Shown: piece by piece, positions 1 to 10,534 of the stretch
Numbering within the stretch: the stretch's first letter is position 1
Layout of the letters: the number at the start of each line of letters is the position of its first letter
NCBI RefSeq assembly: GCF_008107625.1
Contig: NZ_SDKK01000007.1
Span: forward strand, 1-64,000
DNA: 64,000 bases
Direction: 5' to 3'
Source of the DNA: Zoogloea oleivorans
Lineage (GTDB): Bacteria; Pseudomonadota; Gammaproteobacteria; Burkholderiales; Rhodocyclaceae
Notes under the pieces: model-generated
Told to the model about the DNA's origin: nothing
Seen by the model: the letters and a program-made list of their open reading frames with translations, nothing else
Databases searched by the model: none
Made by a program: the position numbers and the translations under genes

Positions 1-3000
1 ACTAGCCCGGCGGCGAGCTCTGCGTAGCTGAACTGACGGATGGCCTGCCCAGGCGCCGAGACAAGTTCGAAATGACCGTTGTCCACCTGGTCGACCTGGA
101 AGTGGATGGAGGTCGGCAGGGAATCCACGTCCGAGGCGATCATCATGTCGGCGTTCAGCACAACGACGCCTCCGCCAGGCACTTTGAAGCTGGCATGAAT
201 GATTTCTGGCGCATCATTTACAGCTTCGACAACCAGGATCACCTGTGTGGTGTCGCCATAAACGATGCCATCGAAGGGACGATAACTGAAGCTCTCAGTA
301 CCAGACCAGTTGGCCGACGGCGTGTAACGGAAGCTGCCATCCGCAGCCAGAACCAGGGTTCCGTTGGTGGGGCCAGAGACCAGTTCCGCTACCAGCATGT
401 CACCATCCAGGTCCGGATCATTGGCCAGAACCCCCGGCGCCAACACGTCAAGAACGCTGTCTTCATCGAGGCGATAAATGTCAGCGCTGCCCACAGGCAC
501 ATCATTGACGCCAGTCACACCAATCACGAGGGTATGCGAACCCGTCTCGGTATCACTACCACCACCGGCGGTCCCACCGTCATCACGTACCCGGAAAGTC
601 AGTGCGGCATAGGCTGCACCGGTGCCGTCCGCAGCAGGAGTATAGCTCAGCAGGCCCGCAGCGATATCACCCGCGGTGATCCACTGACCATTGGCCACCA
701 CCTGCCCACCGAGGGAAAGCACACCCTTTGCCGGCCCGGCGATGATCTGGACCGCGGCCAGATTGTTGGCTGGGGTATCCCGCGCATCCATGAAACCGAA
801 ACTGGCCAGCGTAAAAGTATGCGTGCCGTCTTCAAGCATTTGAACTCGGCCATCGCGGCCCTGTGGCATCTCGTTGCGGTTTTCGACCGATACAGAAAGC
901 GCCTGGGTGCCAGTCAACACCCCGTCGGAAACACGCACGATGACATCGTAAACATTGTCCCTGTTCGCATCCGCCGGAACCCCAAAGCCGGGAGCCCTGA
1001 CAAAACGCAAAATGCCGGAAACGGGATCGATCGTGAACCTGGCGACATCGGCGCCACCGGCCAGGCTGTAGCTGAGAGCCTGTGCCGGCTGGTCGGCGTC
1101 GCTGGCGGTGATGGTCATCACTTCCGTGGTGTTTTCGGCGACGAACACCACGGACGGACTGGTAATCACCGGGGCACTATCGTCCGCAGAGGTGACGGTG
1201 ACGGCGATAGCCTGCGTGCTGGTACTGCCGTCACTGTCGGAGACTTGTACAGTCACGTCGTAGACGTTGTCGCCCCCGGCATCAAGCGGACTTTCAAAGT
1301 CGGGGGCACTCAGAAAACGCAGATCCCCGGTGCTGGTGTTGATGGTAAACAGCGCCGCATCGACCCCACCGGCCAGGCTGTAACTGAAACTCTGCGCCGG
1401 GCGATCGCTGTCGGAGACCGTAATCGTCGCAACGGCAGTGCTGTTTTCGGTGATCCACACAGCAGCCGGGATAGTGATCAGCGGCGCGTTGTCGTTTACC
1501 GCGCCAACACTAACCGCCAAAACCTGGGTACTTGAAAGAAGGCCGTCCGACACCTGCACGGTGATGTCATAGATATTGTTGCCGCCGATATCCAGCGGAT
1601 TCTCGAAATCCGGTGCTGTCAGGAAGCTGAGGACACCGGTTGTTTCGTTGATCGAGAACCTGGTCGAGTCTGCTCCACCAACGATGCTGTAGCGCAACAC
1701 GGTCTGGGCGCTATCTGCGTCGGTTGCGGTAACGGTCGTTACAGATGTGGTGTTTTCAGGCACCGAAACAACACCACTCGCGCCGCCACCATTGCTGGTA
1801 ATCACCGGCGCTTCAGGCGGGGTATAGGTGATGACGAGATAGGGGCGCAGATTGAGCGTGCTGTATTCCGACGAGGCAAAGGTCCAGCTGTCGGCACCAG
1901 GATTCGCGGTAAGCAATGACCAGCCGTAATTGGCCCCGCCATTTGCCCAGATCTGCACGCTGGCATCCAGACCGCCAATAGTGTTCCATCCCGACGCGCC
2001 CGCACTGAAGGTCGCTACGGGCGTGCCGACGGCCTCCACGCCATTGGTCTGGATACCGGCACCCAGCGTGTTCCAGGTGGCGTTCTCGGTCCAGTTCGTC
2101 AACATCGTGTGCAGGGACACCGAGTCCGCCGCGTCCTGATTGATCACGTAAAAGGACAGGGAGGCCGAGTTGATCGTCGATCCGAAGGGAATTTGTCCGA
2201 CGCCGTCACCAAAGATGCCGTCGAAGCGCAACAAACCCTGGGACACGGGCGATCCATCGTCGACGAGAACCGTGCTGGCGTTACCGTAGCTGGAGTCGGG
2301 CGTCACGCTGTCGAGGTAGGTGTCTTCCATGCCGGTGTAGCCGTCCAGCCCCTGCTGGTAACGACTGGCACCAATCTGGATGTTGATGGTGTCGCTGTCG
2401 GACAAAACACCGCCCCCCGTATTGCCTTGGTCAGCGGAGCCAAGGCTGATCGTCGCCGTACCGGTATATGCGGCTGTCGGGGTGTAGCTCAGGCCTTCCA
2501 GGGCAGCGTTGATGCTGGCCTGGGTGCCGGTAAAGGTCATGCCGGCATCCGCCGCGCCATCACCGGACACGAACGTCAGGCCAGTCGTATTGCCCAGCGT
2601 GAGGGTTCCGTGGGTCGCGACAAGACTGATCTGCAGCGGGTTGGCAGCGGCATCGGAGTCGGTTACAGAGAGCGCATTGCCATGGGACACACCAAAAACC
2701 AGTGGTGTATTGACGAGCGTCACCTGGGTGCCTGGTGTGGTGTTGGCGGGGCCATCATTGACGGCGGTGATGTTGATGAGCACCGACTTTGATCCGCTCG
2801 CCGCAGTGCCGCTACCCGTGTGGCCCAGGTCGTCAGCGGCAAGCGTCAGCGTATCGCTGGCGGGCGGCGTGTCGATATCGATCAGGTAGGTCAGGCTGGC
2901 ACCAAGCTTGCCGGCCAGAAAATCGTTGATCTGCGCAAGCGTGCCATCAAATACAAGGCTGGCCGTCCCTGAGCCGGTAATCGTCACGCCGCTGCTACCC

Positions 3001-3666
3001 GCCGTGGCGCTGAGCGTACCGGAGACGACATTCAGGCGTGCACTGACGACATGACTGCCGGCATCCGCATCGGAAATCGAAAGACCCGTTCCACCCAGGA
3101 CCAGTGCGCTTTGCTCGGTGGCTGTGTAGCTGGTGGACGTGATCGTCACGGCCGGTGCTTCATTCGTGTTGCTGACGGTAATGGCGAGGCTCTGATTGAC
3201 CGCATAGGTTCCGTCATCCACCCGGACGATCACATCGTAAATGTTGTCTCCGCCCACATCGCCCGGCAAATCATAGTCGGGCGCAAGGGCAAAGTTGAGG
3301 GCGCCCGAGAAGGTGTCGATGGCGAATTTGGCCGCATCCGCCCCGCCGACAATGCTGTAGTAAAGCGTATCGCCAGGCAGGTCGGAATCGGTGGCGGTCA
3401 GGGTTGTGACCAGGGTCGTGCTTTCGGCGATGGTGACTGCCGCCATCACCCCGCCACCGTTGCTGGTCAGTACAGGGGCGTTGTCATTCACCGCAGTAAC
3501 CGTCACGGTGATCGCCTGGATCGCCGTGCTGTTCGCACCATCCATGACTTGGACGATCACATCGTAGACATTGTTGGCGCCCTCATCCTGCGGGACTTCA
3601 AAGTCTGGCGCAGTCAGAAAACTCAGGGCACCTGTGTCAGGATCAATGGTGAACCTGGTGACATCG
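1..3666 (-). pseudogene. Out-of-frame C-terminal continuation of the giant DUF4347 cadherin-type adhesin (partial, runs off the left edge)
   Basis: Read on the minus strand in the frame whose codons have lowest coordinate divisible by 3, this stretch has no stop from 3665 to the window start. It continues the same protein interrupted at 3667-3675. Visible parts, in order: more cadherin-like units of about 100 residues with the hallmarks NDAPV..., SNGGG, YSI.GG and NNVYD; a region rich in TPTAAYTGTA-type Big/SwmB-like sequence; a DNRLRE-type domain (about 2450-1840, with QIPFGSTINSASLSFYV and, near its end, NLRPYLVITY); further cadherin units; and a CSPG-like repeat near position 1 (FQVDQVDNGHFELV). 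The real C-terminus and any secretion signal lie outside the window. Unless the G-tract is corrected, by slippage, frameshifting or fixing an assembly error, this part is not translated with the N-terminal 1.98 kb of codons. Confidence 0.85.
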
Positions 3667-6600
3667 CCCCCCCCCGACAAGGCTGTAGCTCAGGGTATCG
3701 GCCGGCAGATCCGCATCGCTGGCCGTGACCGTCGTCACCGTCATGTCGGTTTCTGCCACGGATACGCTCGCCGTGACGCCACCGCCATCCGAACTGATAA
3801 CAGGGGCATCATTAGCGACACTGATGGTGAGCTGCCCGCTGACCGTGGCACTGGTGCTGCCGTCACCGTCCTGGAGGTGGGCGCTGATCGTTCTCGTCAG
3901 GGCGGATGGCGTGTCGGAGAGGTTTTCATATGTGATGTTGCGCGCCAGCGCCTGGGCGATGTCCGGCGTGGTGCTGGCGTTGAAGCTGACGATCAGTGGC
4001 ACGCTTCCGGTGCTTCCTCCTGACCAGGTGCCGATCACCACGCCGCCGTAGGTCACGTTGCTGCCACTGATACCGATCTGAGCAGCGCCACTTCCTTCGT
4101 TACGAATGGCGATACGGTCTTCGGCCTGACCATTAAGCGAAAAAGACACCACTAACTGGCCACCGCTGAAATCCGGCGAATCCAGATCGCTGATGATCGC
4201 AGCTGGAGCAAGGACAAGTGGTGGCGCGTTTTCGGTGTAGCTGATGGCTCCACTCAGGAAGCTCAATGCCGGCGCATCGTTGATGTTGGTGACCGTGACG
4301 GCAATCGCCTGGCTGTCGCTAGCCCCGGCGCCGTCCGCTACCTGGACGATCACGTCGTAGACATTGTTGGCGCCGGTATCGGACGGTGCTTCGTAGTCGG
4401 GTACCGTAACAAACGTCAGGACAGCGCTACTCGGGTCGATGGCAAAGCTCGCCATGTCGGAGCCACCGGAAATGCTGTAGATCAGAGTCTGCGCAGCATC
4501 CGGATCGGTGGCGGTGACCGTAGTGACCAAATTGCTGTTCTCGGCCACCGAAACCGCCGAATCTGCCCCGCCGCCGTTGCTGGAAATAGCTGGGGGATTG
4601 GTATGGATGTTTGCGGAAAACTCCGAGGTCTCGATGAACGCCATCCCGGCGCTCAACCGGGTGGCGGTGGCGGTAACGACATAACCGCCTGGAACTGCCA
4701 CCGCGTAGTTTGAATTGAAACTGGCGTTGCCGCTGCCATCGGTCAGCACATCGACAAAGCCGATGTAGATCTGCCCTTCCCCGTACCCTGACGGATCGGA
4801 CGTCGGGCTGGCGAAGAACTCCACCCGGAAATGGGTATCGATGATGCTGTTGAGCGTACCGGCAATGGTGATGCTGCTGCCGGTGGTTTGCGCTGAAGTC
4901 AGCACCGGGGTGTTCTGCAGACTGTTGGCACCCGTATCCACATCACCCGGATCGTTGCTGGTCACCCCGTCGCCACCCAGATCGATACCCAAAGCCCCGT
5001 TGCCATAGATGGTGTTACTGATCATCACGGTACCGGTGGCGGTCCCGAAAACCACGATGCCCTGAAGGCCATTTCCGGCAATGATGTTCCGGGTCTGGGA
5101 CGTGGCACCGCCGATCATCGTGTTGATCGATCCTTCCCAAACCTGAATTCCCTCCTGCCCATTGGCCAGCATCGTGCTGCCGGCGGCATTGAGGCCGATG
5201 GTGTTGCCCTGAATGACATTGTCATCCGCAGCAAAGCTGATCAGGATGCCGTCCGAGAGGTTGCCTGAAATGAGGTTACCCGTGCCGGCTACCGAGCCAC
5301 CGATCGTATTGTTGACGGCCCCATAGATTTCAACCCCCTGCAGGCTGTTGCCGATCGCCCCGGTACCGGCGGCGTTGGTCCCGATGTAATTGCCTTCCAC
5401 GCGGTTGGCACTCGTTGCAGCATCGCTGATGCGCACGCCTGCACCGTTGTTGCCCGAGATGACATTGCGCGCGCCGACGGTCGTGCCGCCGACAGTATTG
5501 CTGCTTGCTCCACCGAAGATGGCAACACCCTGGTTGGTGTTGCCGATATCGACCGTACCGCTTGCGTCCAGACCGATGTAGTTGCCCCCAACCCAGTTGT
5601 TCATGGAGCCGATGCCCAGAATCTGCACACCGTCCACAGTGTTGCCGGAAATGACGTTGCGATCGGCTGCGAGGTTGCCGCCAATGACATTGTTGCTGGC
5701 GTTGCTGATGAAGACGCCGACCTGGTTGCCTGCGGCAGCTGTCCCGGTCTGGTTCGTCCCCAGATAATTGCCGACCACCGCCACGTTGGACGTATTGAGG
5801 ATCTGAATGGCGCTGGAACCAAAGTTGTTGATGACCAGACCGCGAATGGTGCTGAGGGCACTGCCGCTGATCAGCTCAAGGCCGGGCGTCGCCGCACCTG
5901 CCGACATGCCGTTCAGCACGATCAGCGGTGTTCCCGCATAGCCTGTCTGGGAAGTACCGTCGATGCTGATGATGCTGTTGATCTGCGGCAGGGCCGACAG
6001 AACATTGATGGTCTGTGTGCCGGTACCGATATTGAAGGTGATGGTGTCTGCACCAGGCGTGTTGTTGGCGGCAAGAATGGCTTCGCGCAGGGATATGAGA
6101 CCATCCGTTCCCCCGTTGCTGGCAATAAGGTCGGCGATGCTGAAGCTTGTACCGTCCCCGGTATTCACCGTATCCGCGGTTGTCGTGACAACCAGTTCGC
6201 TGGCCACATTGGTCACCGTCACCGCGATGCTCTGGGTGTCGGTCAGGTTGCTGTCGTCCACTTGAACGATCAGGTCGTAAACGTTGTTGGCACCGACATC
6301 GGCAGGGTTTTCAAAATCGGCCGGAACGGCAAAGGAAAGCATGCCCGTGCCGGGGTTGATCGTGAACCTGGCCGCATCGACACCGCCGGAAATGCTGTAG
6401 TTCAGGCCTGCACTGTCGGAATCTGTAGCGGTAACGGTGATCAGCTCAGTCCGGTTCTCCGTTATCGAGATGCTGGCGCTGGCGCCTCCGCTGTTGGATG
6501 TAATCACCGGCGCATCATTGGAGGGAACGATTGTCAGGGTTCCACTCACGACACTGCTGGTGCCGCCGTCACCATCCTCCACAAAGCCAGTCATCGTGCG

Positions 6601-9600
6601 GACCAGTGGGGACGGGTTGTCGGACACGTTTTCGTAGGTGATGTCGCGCCCGACGGCCTGTACGACGGCCTGCGTGGCATTGGCATTAAAGGTGACAATC
6701 AGCGGCGCTCCGCCAACCCCGCCGGACCATGTCCCGACAAGGGTGCCGCCGTACGTCACATTACTGCCACTCAAGCCAACCTGCCCTGCTCCTGTGCCCT
6801 GGTTGGCGAGAGCGATACGATCTTCGGCCTGGCCATTGGCAGAAAAGGACACCACCATTCGCCCGCCGGAAAAATCCGGGGAGTCCACATCGGAAACGCT
6901 GGCCGATGCGGATACCACCACCGGACCGGCGTTTTCTGCGTAATTGACGTCACCGCTGATAAAGGTCAGAACCGGCGCTTCATTGACGTTGGTCACCGTC
7001 ACAGCCAGCGCCTGAGTGTCGAAGCCCTCAGCCCCGTCACTTACCGTCAGCGTCAGATCGTAGACATTGTTGCCCCCCGCATCGGCAGGTGCCTCGAAAT
7101 TGGGGGCAGACACAAACGACAACGCACCGGAGCTGCTGTTGATCGAGAAGCTGGCCGCATCGGTGCCGGAAATACTGTAAAGCGTGGTTACGCCATCGAC
7201 ATCGGTGGATATCGCGGTGGTCACTGCCGTGGTGTTTTCGGCCACACTGATGACAGCCGACGGCCCACCGCCGTTACTGCCGATAACCGGCGCATCATTC
7301 ACCGCCGTTAGCACCATGGTGACGATGACTGGCGTACTGGTTTCACCGGTGCCATCGGAAACGCTCAGGCTGATGGTGCGGGATGTCGTGCCGGGGTTCT
7401 CGCTGATATTCCGGTACGTGATGTTGCGCACGAGTGCCTGCACGGCGCCTAGCGTGGCACTGCTGTTGAAGGTGACGGTCAGCGGCGTGCTTCCGTTACC
7501 AAAGCTGCCGCTGTAGGTGCCGATGGTCACACCACCATAGGTAACGCTGGTGCCCGAAAGACCGATCTGGCCGGCACCGGAGCCCTCGTTGCGGATACCC
7601 AGTTCATCGCTCGCCGTACCATTGGTCGTGATCTGGTAAAGCAACTGGCCATTGGTAAAAACCGTGGTGTCTGCATCGGTCAGCGTCGCAGAGGCGTCGT
7701 AAACAGCCGCCGCGTTTTCGATGTAATTGCCGCTGGTTCCACTCAGGGTAATGACCGGCGGTGCCTTGTACAGATAGCGCTGCATGAATACGCCATCCGT
7801 ATCACCTGTGCCGTTGCCACTCCAGACGGCCACCACACGACCACTGGCATCGGAAGCCACGCTGGGAAAAAGCTGTTCACCGGCAGTCGTGGTGCTGGTC
7901 CGTGTCTCAGGGGTCAGCGCCAGGCCAGAGGAGTCATATTGGCGCAGATAAACACCATGCAGCGCACCATCCTGCAGGTTGCTGTTCCAGGTAACCATGA
8001 AGCCGCCCGCACCGGTGGAGGTGACCACCGCGTTTTCCTGGGCATTGGCGGTCGTCGTATTGACCTGGAACTCGGAGCCCAGGCGGCTGCCCGAACTGTT
8101 GAAGCGCTGCCCGAACACCCCGTTGCCGCTGCCATCTTTGGCCGCATCTTCCCAGACAAGCACAAACCCACTCGTATCCATCGCTACCGACGGAAAATCC
8201 TGGGCATTGGCGGTGGTCGTGCTCACAAGGAATTCGCCGCTTCCCTGCACAACACCGCTCGCATTGAAGCGCTTGGCGTAAATCCCACGATCGGAGCCGT
8301 CCTGGCCGTTGCTGGCCCAGGCAATCACAAAGTTTCCGGTCGAGTCCATGCCGATCGCGGGCACGTCCTGATCCGCTGCCGTGTAGGTGTTCACCAGAAA
8401 CTCGCCACTCAGGACGGTGCCGTCGGCGGCATAACGCCGGGCATAGATGCCGAATGTATTCGCCACATCCTGGTTCCAGCTCGTCCAGGTAACGACAAAA
8501 TTGCCGGCATCATCCATCGCTACCGCGGCGGCCCCCTGATTGTCGAGGGTGGTGGCATTGACACGGAACTCCGACCCTTGCGCAACCCCCGTCGCGTTGT
8601 AGCGCTGGGCATACACACCAAGGTTGCTTGTGTCCTGCCCCTGGCTTTGCCACACGACAACGAAGTTACCGGCCGAATCCATCGCCACCTCTGGCCACTG
8701 CTGATCGCCCGAGGTCTGGGAATTCACCTTGAACTGCACACCCAGAGCATTGCCCGATGCGTCGTAGCGCTGGGCATAGATGCCGATCCCACTACCGTCC
8801 ACGCCAGAGCCATCCTGCCAGACGACCACATAATTGCCGTTATCGGCCATTGCCACAGAGTGCGCACCGTCAAGCGTCGACTGGCCACCGGAGGTGGTGG
8901 TGTTAACCCGTGTTTCTGCCCCTTGCGTGGAGAGCGAAAGCACACCATTCCAGGAGGCCTGGAGAGTCGCCGAGACAAAGGGCATCGCATCGACACGACC
9001 GGTGACGTACTCCAGATCCCAGTCACCACCGAGCAACGCGCTGCCCGTCGTATCCGTACTGGCAGCCACGTCGGCACCGGTCAGCTGGGCCAGGGCATCG
9101 ACCAGTGACTGGCCCTCCCCGTCCGCAGCCACATCGCAGCCATAGAGCAGGAAGTCGGCATCGCTGGTCAGGGCATCGCCCCAGGCAGCAATCTCGCCGG
9201 CCCGCAGGAACAGCATGCCGGCATCCAGTCGGGCCGCCCCCAGCGTGGCGACTCCGTCGCTACCGTGCCCGACCACATGCACCGCCGACACGTCACTACG
9301 CCCTGCAAGGGTCTCGGAAATGATCGAAATTCCATCCTCATCTGCCCCGACAAGGATCACCTCGATAGCCTTGCCGGCACGCTGCTGGGCAGCCAGATCT
9401 TCGACAAGCACCTGCACGTCGGGAAGGCGGGAGTCGATGAACGCCAGCTCGACACTGCAGCCCTGCACCGCCGTGCCACCATCATCCAGATGCTGCTGAA
9501 TGCCGGCCACCGCCACCGCAACCAGCCCCGTCGGCGTCGGATCAGCCGAATATAGAATGCGCGACTCGAAGGTCTCGATCAGCGCCCGACGGTGGCGACG

Positions 9601-9609
9601 GGTAGGCAT
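3643..9609 (-). CDS. Giant DUF4347/cadherin-type surface protein, N-terminal part, ending early at a frameshift
   Basis: As written this encodes 1988 residues, but the last 11 or so are read in the wrong frame after a nine-G run, so the native protein is over 3200 residues. Residues 9-22 form a LEPR-XLL-like leader (FESRILYSAD). A DUF4347 domain covers about 50-215, with VHVVGHGSDG and LLYGCDVA. Residues about 226-610 are repeats of about 50 residues with AMDSAGNFVVVWQ and YAQRY. Cadherin-like and Calx-like units follow. About 1170-1650 is a right-handed beta-helix opened by an SLREA-type segment, and more cadherin units follow it. There is no ordinary signal peptide. It starts 4 bases after the upstream adaptor gene, so it is the last gene of a five-gene operon. 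Likely role: a very large secreted or surface-anchored adhesin. The exact ligand is unknown. Confidence 0.9.
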   Translation of the reverse strand: MPTRRHRRALIETFESRILYSADPTPTGLVAVAVAGIQQHLDDGGTAVQGCSVELAFIDSRLPDVQVLVEDLAAQQRAGKAIEVILVGADEDGISIISETLAGRSDVSAVHVVGHGSDGVATLGAARLDAGMLFLRAGEIAAWGDALTSDADFLLYGCDVAADGEGQSLVDALAQLTGADVAASTDTTGSALLGGDWDLEYVTGRVDAMPFVSATLQASWNGVLSLSTQGAETRVNTTTSGGQSTLDGAHSVAMADNGNYVVVWQDGSGVDGSGIGIYAQRYDASGNALGVQFKVNSQTSGDQQWPEVAMDSAGNFVVVWQSQGQDTSNLGVYAQRYNATGVAQGSEFRVNATTLDNQGAAAVAMDDAGNFVVTWTSWNQDVANTFGIYARRYAADGTVLSGEFLVNTYTAADQDVPAIGMDSTGNFVIAWASNGQDGSDRGIYAKRFNASGVVQGSGEFLVSTTTANAQDFPSVAMDTSGFVLVWEDAAKDGSGNGVFGQRFNSSGSRLGSEFQVNTTTANAQENAVVTSTGAGGFMVTWNSNLQDGALHGVYLRQYDSSGLALTPETRTSTTTAGEQLFPSVASDASGRVVAVWSGNGTGDTDGVFMQRYLYKAPPVITLSGTSGNYIENAAAVYDASATLTDADTTVFTNGQLLYQITTNGTASDELGIRNEGSGAGQIGLSGTSVTYGGVTIGTYSGSFGNGSTPLTVTFNSSATLGAVQALVRNITYRNISENPGTTSRTISLSVSDGTGETSTPVIVTMVLTAVNDAPVIGSNGGGPSAVISVAENTTAVTTAISTDVDGVTTLYSISGTDAASFSINSSSGALSFVSAPNFEAPADAGGNNVYDLTLTVSDGAEGFDTQALAVTVTNVNEAPVLTFISGDVNYAENAGPVVVSASASVSDVDSPDFSGGRMVVSFSANGQAEDRIALANQGTGAGQVGLSGSNVTYGGTLVGTWSGGVGGAPLIVTFNANATQAVVQAVGRDITYENVSDNPSPLVRTMTGFVEDGDGGTSSVVSGTLTIVPSNDAPVITSNSGGASASISITENRTELITVTATDSDSAGLNYSISGGVDAARFTINPGTGMLSFAVPADFENPADVGANNVYDLIVQVDDSNLTDTQSIAVTVTNVASELVVTTTADTVNTGDGTSFSIADLIASNGGTDGLISLREAILAANNTPGADTITFNIGTGTQTINVLSALPQINSIISIDGTSQTGYAGTPLIVLNGMSAGAATPGLELISGSALSTIRGLVINNFGSSAIQILNTSNVAVVGNYLGTNQTGTAAAGNQVGVFISNASNNVIGGNLAADRNVISGNTVDGVQILGIGSMNNWVGGNYIGLDASGTVDIGNTNQGVAIFGGASSNTVGGTTVGARNVISGNNGAGVRISDAATSANRVEGNYIGTNAAGTGAIGNSLQGVEIYGAVNNTIGGSVAGTGNLISGNLSDGILISFAADDNVIQGNTIGLNAAGSTMLANGQEGIQVWEGSINTMIGGATSQTRNIIAGNGLQGIVVFGTATGTVMISNTIYGNGALGIDLGGDGVTSNDPGDVDTGANSLQNTPVLTSAQTTGSSITIAGTLNSIIDTHFRVEFFASPTSDPSGYGEGQIYIGFVDVLTDGSGNASFNSNYAVAVPGGYVVTATATRLSAGMAFIETSEFSANIHTNPPAISSNGGGADSAVSVAENSNLVTTVTATDPDAAQTLIYSISGGSDMASFAIDPSSAVLTFVTVPDYEAPSDTGANNVYDVIVQVADGAGASDSQAIAVTVTNINDAPALSFLSGAISYTENAPPLVLAPAAIISDLDSPDFSGGQLVVSFSLNGQAEDRIAIRNEGSGAAQIGISGSNVTYGGVVIGTWSGGSTGSVPLIVSFNASTTPDIAQALARNITYENLSDTPSALTRTISAHLQDGDGSTSATVSGQLTISVANDAPVISSDGGGVTASVSVAETDMTVTTVTASDADLPADTLSYSLVGGGRCHQVHH
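3667..3675 (-). repeat. Nine-base G tract (minus strand) inside the adhesin gene; the frameshift point
   Basis: The plus strand shows nine consecutive C (3667-3675). With nine bases the minus frame reads SLVGGGRCHQVHH and stops. With eight it reads SLVGGGDVTRFTIDPD, which matches the neighbouring cadherin repeats (for example YSIVGGADSTRFSIN), and the frame stays open to the window edge. Homopolymeric G tracts of this length are classic slipped-strand phase-variation sites. They are also a common place for sequencing error. Confidence 0.8.
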
Positions 9610-9613
9610 GCGT

Positions 9614-10534
9614 TCAGCGACGGTTCTTGTCCTTGCTGGCGCCGAGGCTCTCCTCCATGCGCAGGCCCCCCAAAATGCGGGTCGCCGGCCGCTCGGACGC
9701 GCCGGACACAGACGGAGTTGCTTCGGAAAAACTGATCCGGCAACGCAAACCCGCCGGCAATTGATGATTGGTATTGGGAAGCGACAGGCGGACCCGGAAG
9801 GTATTGCTGGCAGCGTCCACCACCCTGTCCACCAGCGTCACGGACGCATCGACAGCCTGGACACTGGGCAGATCCGGCTTGACGCTCGCCACGTCCCCCA
9901 CCTGGATCGCCCCGAATCGGGCCGAAGGAACAATCACCTCGACCCGCAGGGTATCGATCTTTGCCACCCGAAAAACCGGTTTTTCCTCGACGCGCTCGCC
10001 GGTCGACAGATAGCGTTCGACCACCACCCCGTCAAAAGGACTGCGGATCGTGCGCAAGCCGATCTGGGCCTGCGCCACACCAAGCTCACGGCCCCACAAG
10101 CGCTGCTGCTCACGAGTCTGAGCCAGCCTCTGGTCGGCCACCTGCAAATCCGTGCGCGCCTGATCCAGCGCCTGCTGGGCAATGAAGTTGCGGGCCAGAA
10201 GATCTTCCGCCCGACGCATTTTTTGCTGTGCCAAATCGCGGCTGGCCTCCGCCGAGCGCAGATCCGCATCCGCCACGGCACGCGTCCGGGCCACTTCGGC
10301 AGTGGCCCGCTCCACGTCGCTGCGCAGCACGGCCAGAACCTGCCCCTTGCGCACCAGATCGCCCCGGTCCACCTTGAGCCCTTCGAGGACACCAATGACA
10401 GGGCTGCCCAGATCGGCCACTTTATCCGGCTCGATCAGGCAGCCCAGCGTCTGCGACCCGATTGGTCCAGCGGCGGCAACCCCCACCCAGGACCAGCATA
10501 GCCAGGTCAAAATCCGTCTATACATTCTCGTCAT
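9614..10534 (-). CDS. HlyD/MFP-family periplasmic adaptor of the adhesin export operon
   Basis: A 306-residue membrane-fusion-type protein. Residues 1-25 look like a signal peptide or anchor (MYRRILTWLCWSWVGVAAAG). A biotinyl-lipoyl-like half follows (GVLEGLKVDRGDLVRKGQVLAVL), then a coiled-coil hairpin of about 100 residues rich in A, E, R and Q, then the second lipoyl half (TIRSPFDGVVVERYLSTGERV) and a beta-barrel region. The start was chosen because ATG at 10534-10532 overlaps the stop of the SecA-like gene as ATGA; an upstream in-frame start would overlap it by more. The adhesin starts 4 bases after its stop. Such adaptors normally bridge an inner-membrane pump to an outer-membrane channel, but no RND/ABC pump or TolC gene lies next to it here. 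Confidence 0.85.
   Translation of the reverse strand: MTRMYRRILTWLCWSWVGVAAAGPIGSQTLGCLIEPDKVADLGSPVIGVLEGLKVDRGDLVRKGQVLAVLRSDVERATAEVARTRAVADADLRSAEASRDLAQQKMRRAEDLLARNFIAQQALDQARTDLQVADQRLAQTREQQRLWGRELGVAQAQIGLRTIRSPFDGVVVERYLSTGERVEEKPVFRVAKIDTLRVEVIVPSARFGAIQVGDVASVKPDLPSVQAVDASVTLVDRVVDAASNTFRVRLSLPNTNHQLPAGLRCRISFSEATPSVSGASERPATRILGGLRMEESLGASKDKNRR

Noticed and set aside
72-1535. 487-residue plus-strand open frame
   Set aside because: It is the antisense, codon-aligned shadow of the adhesin's continuation; the minus strand gives clear cadherin and CSPG-like repeats while this frame resembles nothing.
2109-3728. Plus-strand open frames of 227 and 225 residues
   Set aside because: Antisense shadows of the same adhesin frame, rich in Gly, Arg and His as expected for mirrored codons.
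6262-7311. 349-residue plus-strand frame inside the adhesin
   Set aside because: Antisense to well-conserved cadherin units; low-complexity composition and no ribosome site.
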